From: Bacteroidota bacterium
GTDB lineage: Bacteria > Bacteroidota > Bacteroidia > Bacteroidales > Bacteroidaceae
NCBI GenBank assembly: GCA_023458215.1
Contig: JAEXAJ010000235.1
Coordinates: 1-18,568 of the forward strand
Length of the DNA stretch: 18,568 nucleotides
Direction of reading: 5' to 3'
Shown here: piece by piece, positions 17,589-18,568 of the stretch
Layout of the letters: every line of letters starts with the position of its first letter
How positions within the stretch are numbered: the first letter of the stretch is position 1
Position numbers and translations under genes: made by a program
Notes under the pieces: generated by a model
What the model was told of the DNA's origin: nothing
The model's database searches: none
The model's input: the letters and a program-made list of their open reading frames with translations, nothing else

Positions 17589-18568
17589 TTAGTTCGCCAT
17601 CTCGGATATGAACTTAATACGCACCAAGCGTACTTCTTCATCGGTAAATTCATCTCCCAATTCTTCCAGGGCGTCATCCACCTTATCGGTCGTAGATTCT
17701 TTGAAGTAATCGTAAATATCAAGCATATGATCTTCATCCATAATATCCTCCAGGAAGTAGTCAATATTCAACTTGGTTCCTGAAAACACGATTGCTTCTA
17801 TTTCATCCAACAGGTCATCAAACTCAATGCCCTTTGACATAGCAATATCATCCAGAGCAACTTTGCGGTCAATAGCCTGAATAATGGCTACTTTCATCTT
17901 GGACTTGTTAGCTACCGTGCGTACACGTAAATCTTCGGGACGCTCTATTTCATTTTCTTCGCAGTGGCGTTTGATTAGTTTGCAGAATTCTTCACCGTAG
18001 CGTTTTGCCTTACCGGCCCCGACACCCGGGATATTCTGCAATTCATCTAATGTAACGGGATAAATAGTAGCCATCGCTTCCAACGAAGGATCTTGGAAGA
18101 TCACATAAGGAGGCACTTCCAACTTCTTGGACAGTTTCTTACGCAAATCTTTCAGCATAGAATAAAGCGCCGGGTCTACCGCACAAGCTCCACCTCCGCG
18201 TGCCGGTGCTTCTTCTTCCACTTCCTCGAAGTCATTATCTTCGGTAATCTTAAAGGATTTAGGATGTTTCAGGAATTTCTTACCATCTTCCGTAACCTTA
18301 AGCAAGCCATAGTTTTCAACATCTTTACTAAGATAACCGCCTATTAGAGCTTGACGAATAACGGCATTCCACGTTTTGTCTTCTTCGCCCATGCCGGAAC
18401 CGAACACCTCAAGGTCTTCATGCAGATGAGCCTGAACTTCTGAGGTTTCTTTACCTTGTATTATGTCTATTATATAATCCGCTTTAAAATTTTCTTTCAC
18501 CGCTAGAATCGCTTCGATCACGGTACACAATAATTCTTGAGCTTCCACTTGTTTCTTGGGATTTAAAC
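17589..18568 (-). CDS. recQ: ATP-dependent DNA helicase RecQ, C-terminal part (5' end beyond the right edge)
   Basis: RecQ unwinds DNA 3' to 5' in recombination and fork repair. Only the last 326 or so residues are visible; the helicase motor domains lie off the right edge. The frame stays open to the edge (LNPKKQ precedes VEAQELL), so a GTG at 18548 is not the start. The visible part begins in the RQC winged-helix domain (to about base 18246), with GSGMGEEDKTWNAVIRQALIGGYL. An acidic linker with a short glycine run follows, then an HRDC domain (about 18176-17964) with PPYVIFQDPSLEAMA and NIPGVGAGKAKRYG. The final 115 residues are an acidic helical domain ending EMAN, of the kind found at the C-terminus of Bacteroidota RecQ (helicase C-terminal HTH type, inferred). 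The stop lies 104 bases before guaB. Confident as RecQ family. Confidence 0.93.
   Translation of the reverse strand, partial: LNPKKQVEAQELLCTVIEAILAVKENFKADYIIDIIQGKETSEVQAHLHEDLEVFGSGMGEEDKTWNAVIRQALIGGYLSKDVENYGLLKVTEDGKKFLKHPKSFKITEDNDFEEVEEEAPARGGGACAVDPALYSMLKDLRKKLSKKLEVPPYVIFQDPSLEAMATIYPVTLDELQNIPGVGAGKAKRYGEEFCKLIKRHCEENEIERPEDLRVRTVANKSKMKVAIIQAIDRKVALDDIAMSKGIEFDDLLDEIEAIVFSGTKLNIDYFLEDIMDEDHMLDIYDYFKESTTDKVDDALEELGDEFTDEEVRLVRIKFISEMAN

Noticed and set aside
17528..17764. A minus-strand 78-aa frame
   Set aside because: It overlaps the end of recQ in another frame and the intergenic hairpin, and its Trp/Pro/Lys-rich product resembles nothing.
18546..18548. GTG start for a 319-aa recQ product
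   Set aside because: The frame stays open to the right edge and the visible part begins inside the RQC domain, so the gene simply continues outside.

Overview
The window looks like a Bacteroides-type chromosome (phylum Bacteroidota). The reasons are Bacteroidota-style -7 boxes (TAnnTTTG) in several gaps, A-rich leaders without strong Shine-Dalgarno sites, an OstA-like protein encoded beside SurA-type foldases, a lipoprotein with an acidic stretch after the lipobox, and moderate-to-low GC. Every gene I can support is on the minus strand, so transcription runs from right to left. No tRNA, rRNA, CRISPR array, transposase or integrase was seen, and no gene-free stretch exceeds 300 bases.

From right to left, the housekeeping part starts with the 3' end of recQ (RQC, HRDC and a C-terminal helical domain), cut by the right edge. 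Next come an inverted repeat that carries the probable guaB promoter, then guaB (IMP dehydrogenase), closed by a clear intrinsic terminator. Six tightly spaced genes follow: a 514-aa periplasmic PpiC/SurA-like foldase, a 281-aa SurA-like lipoprotein, a 455-aa SurA-like protein with two parvulin domains, a 574-aa OstA-like LPS-transport protein, a 98-aa one-helix membrane protein, and mutL. Four of these suggest an outer-membrane biogenesis operon, with mutL as its last gene. After mutL there are two related hairpins and then an OmpA-family outer-membrane porin gene with its own terminator.

The left third (bases 1-6435) is one uninterrupted minus-strand reading frame of 2145 codons that starts just after the porin terminator and runs off the left edge. 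The protein starts with a DUF4062/TIR-like Rossmann-type domain, continues with a P-loop NTPase module (Walker A at residues 237-244, Walker B at 292-298) of STAND-like layout, and ends in more than 1700 residues of alpha-helical repeats. Some of these repeats resemble pentatricopeptide (PPR) or tetratricopeptide units. The gene is visibly more AT-rich than its neighbours. An effector-like N-terminus, a regulated NTPase and a huge helical sensor-like C-terminus resemble STAND immune proteins, including bacterial anti-phage ones. This is the best candidate here for an undescribed system, but the defence role is inferred from architecture alone.
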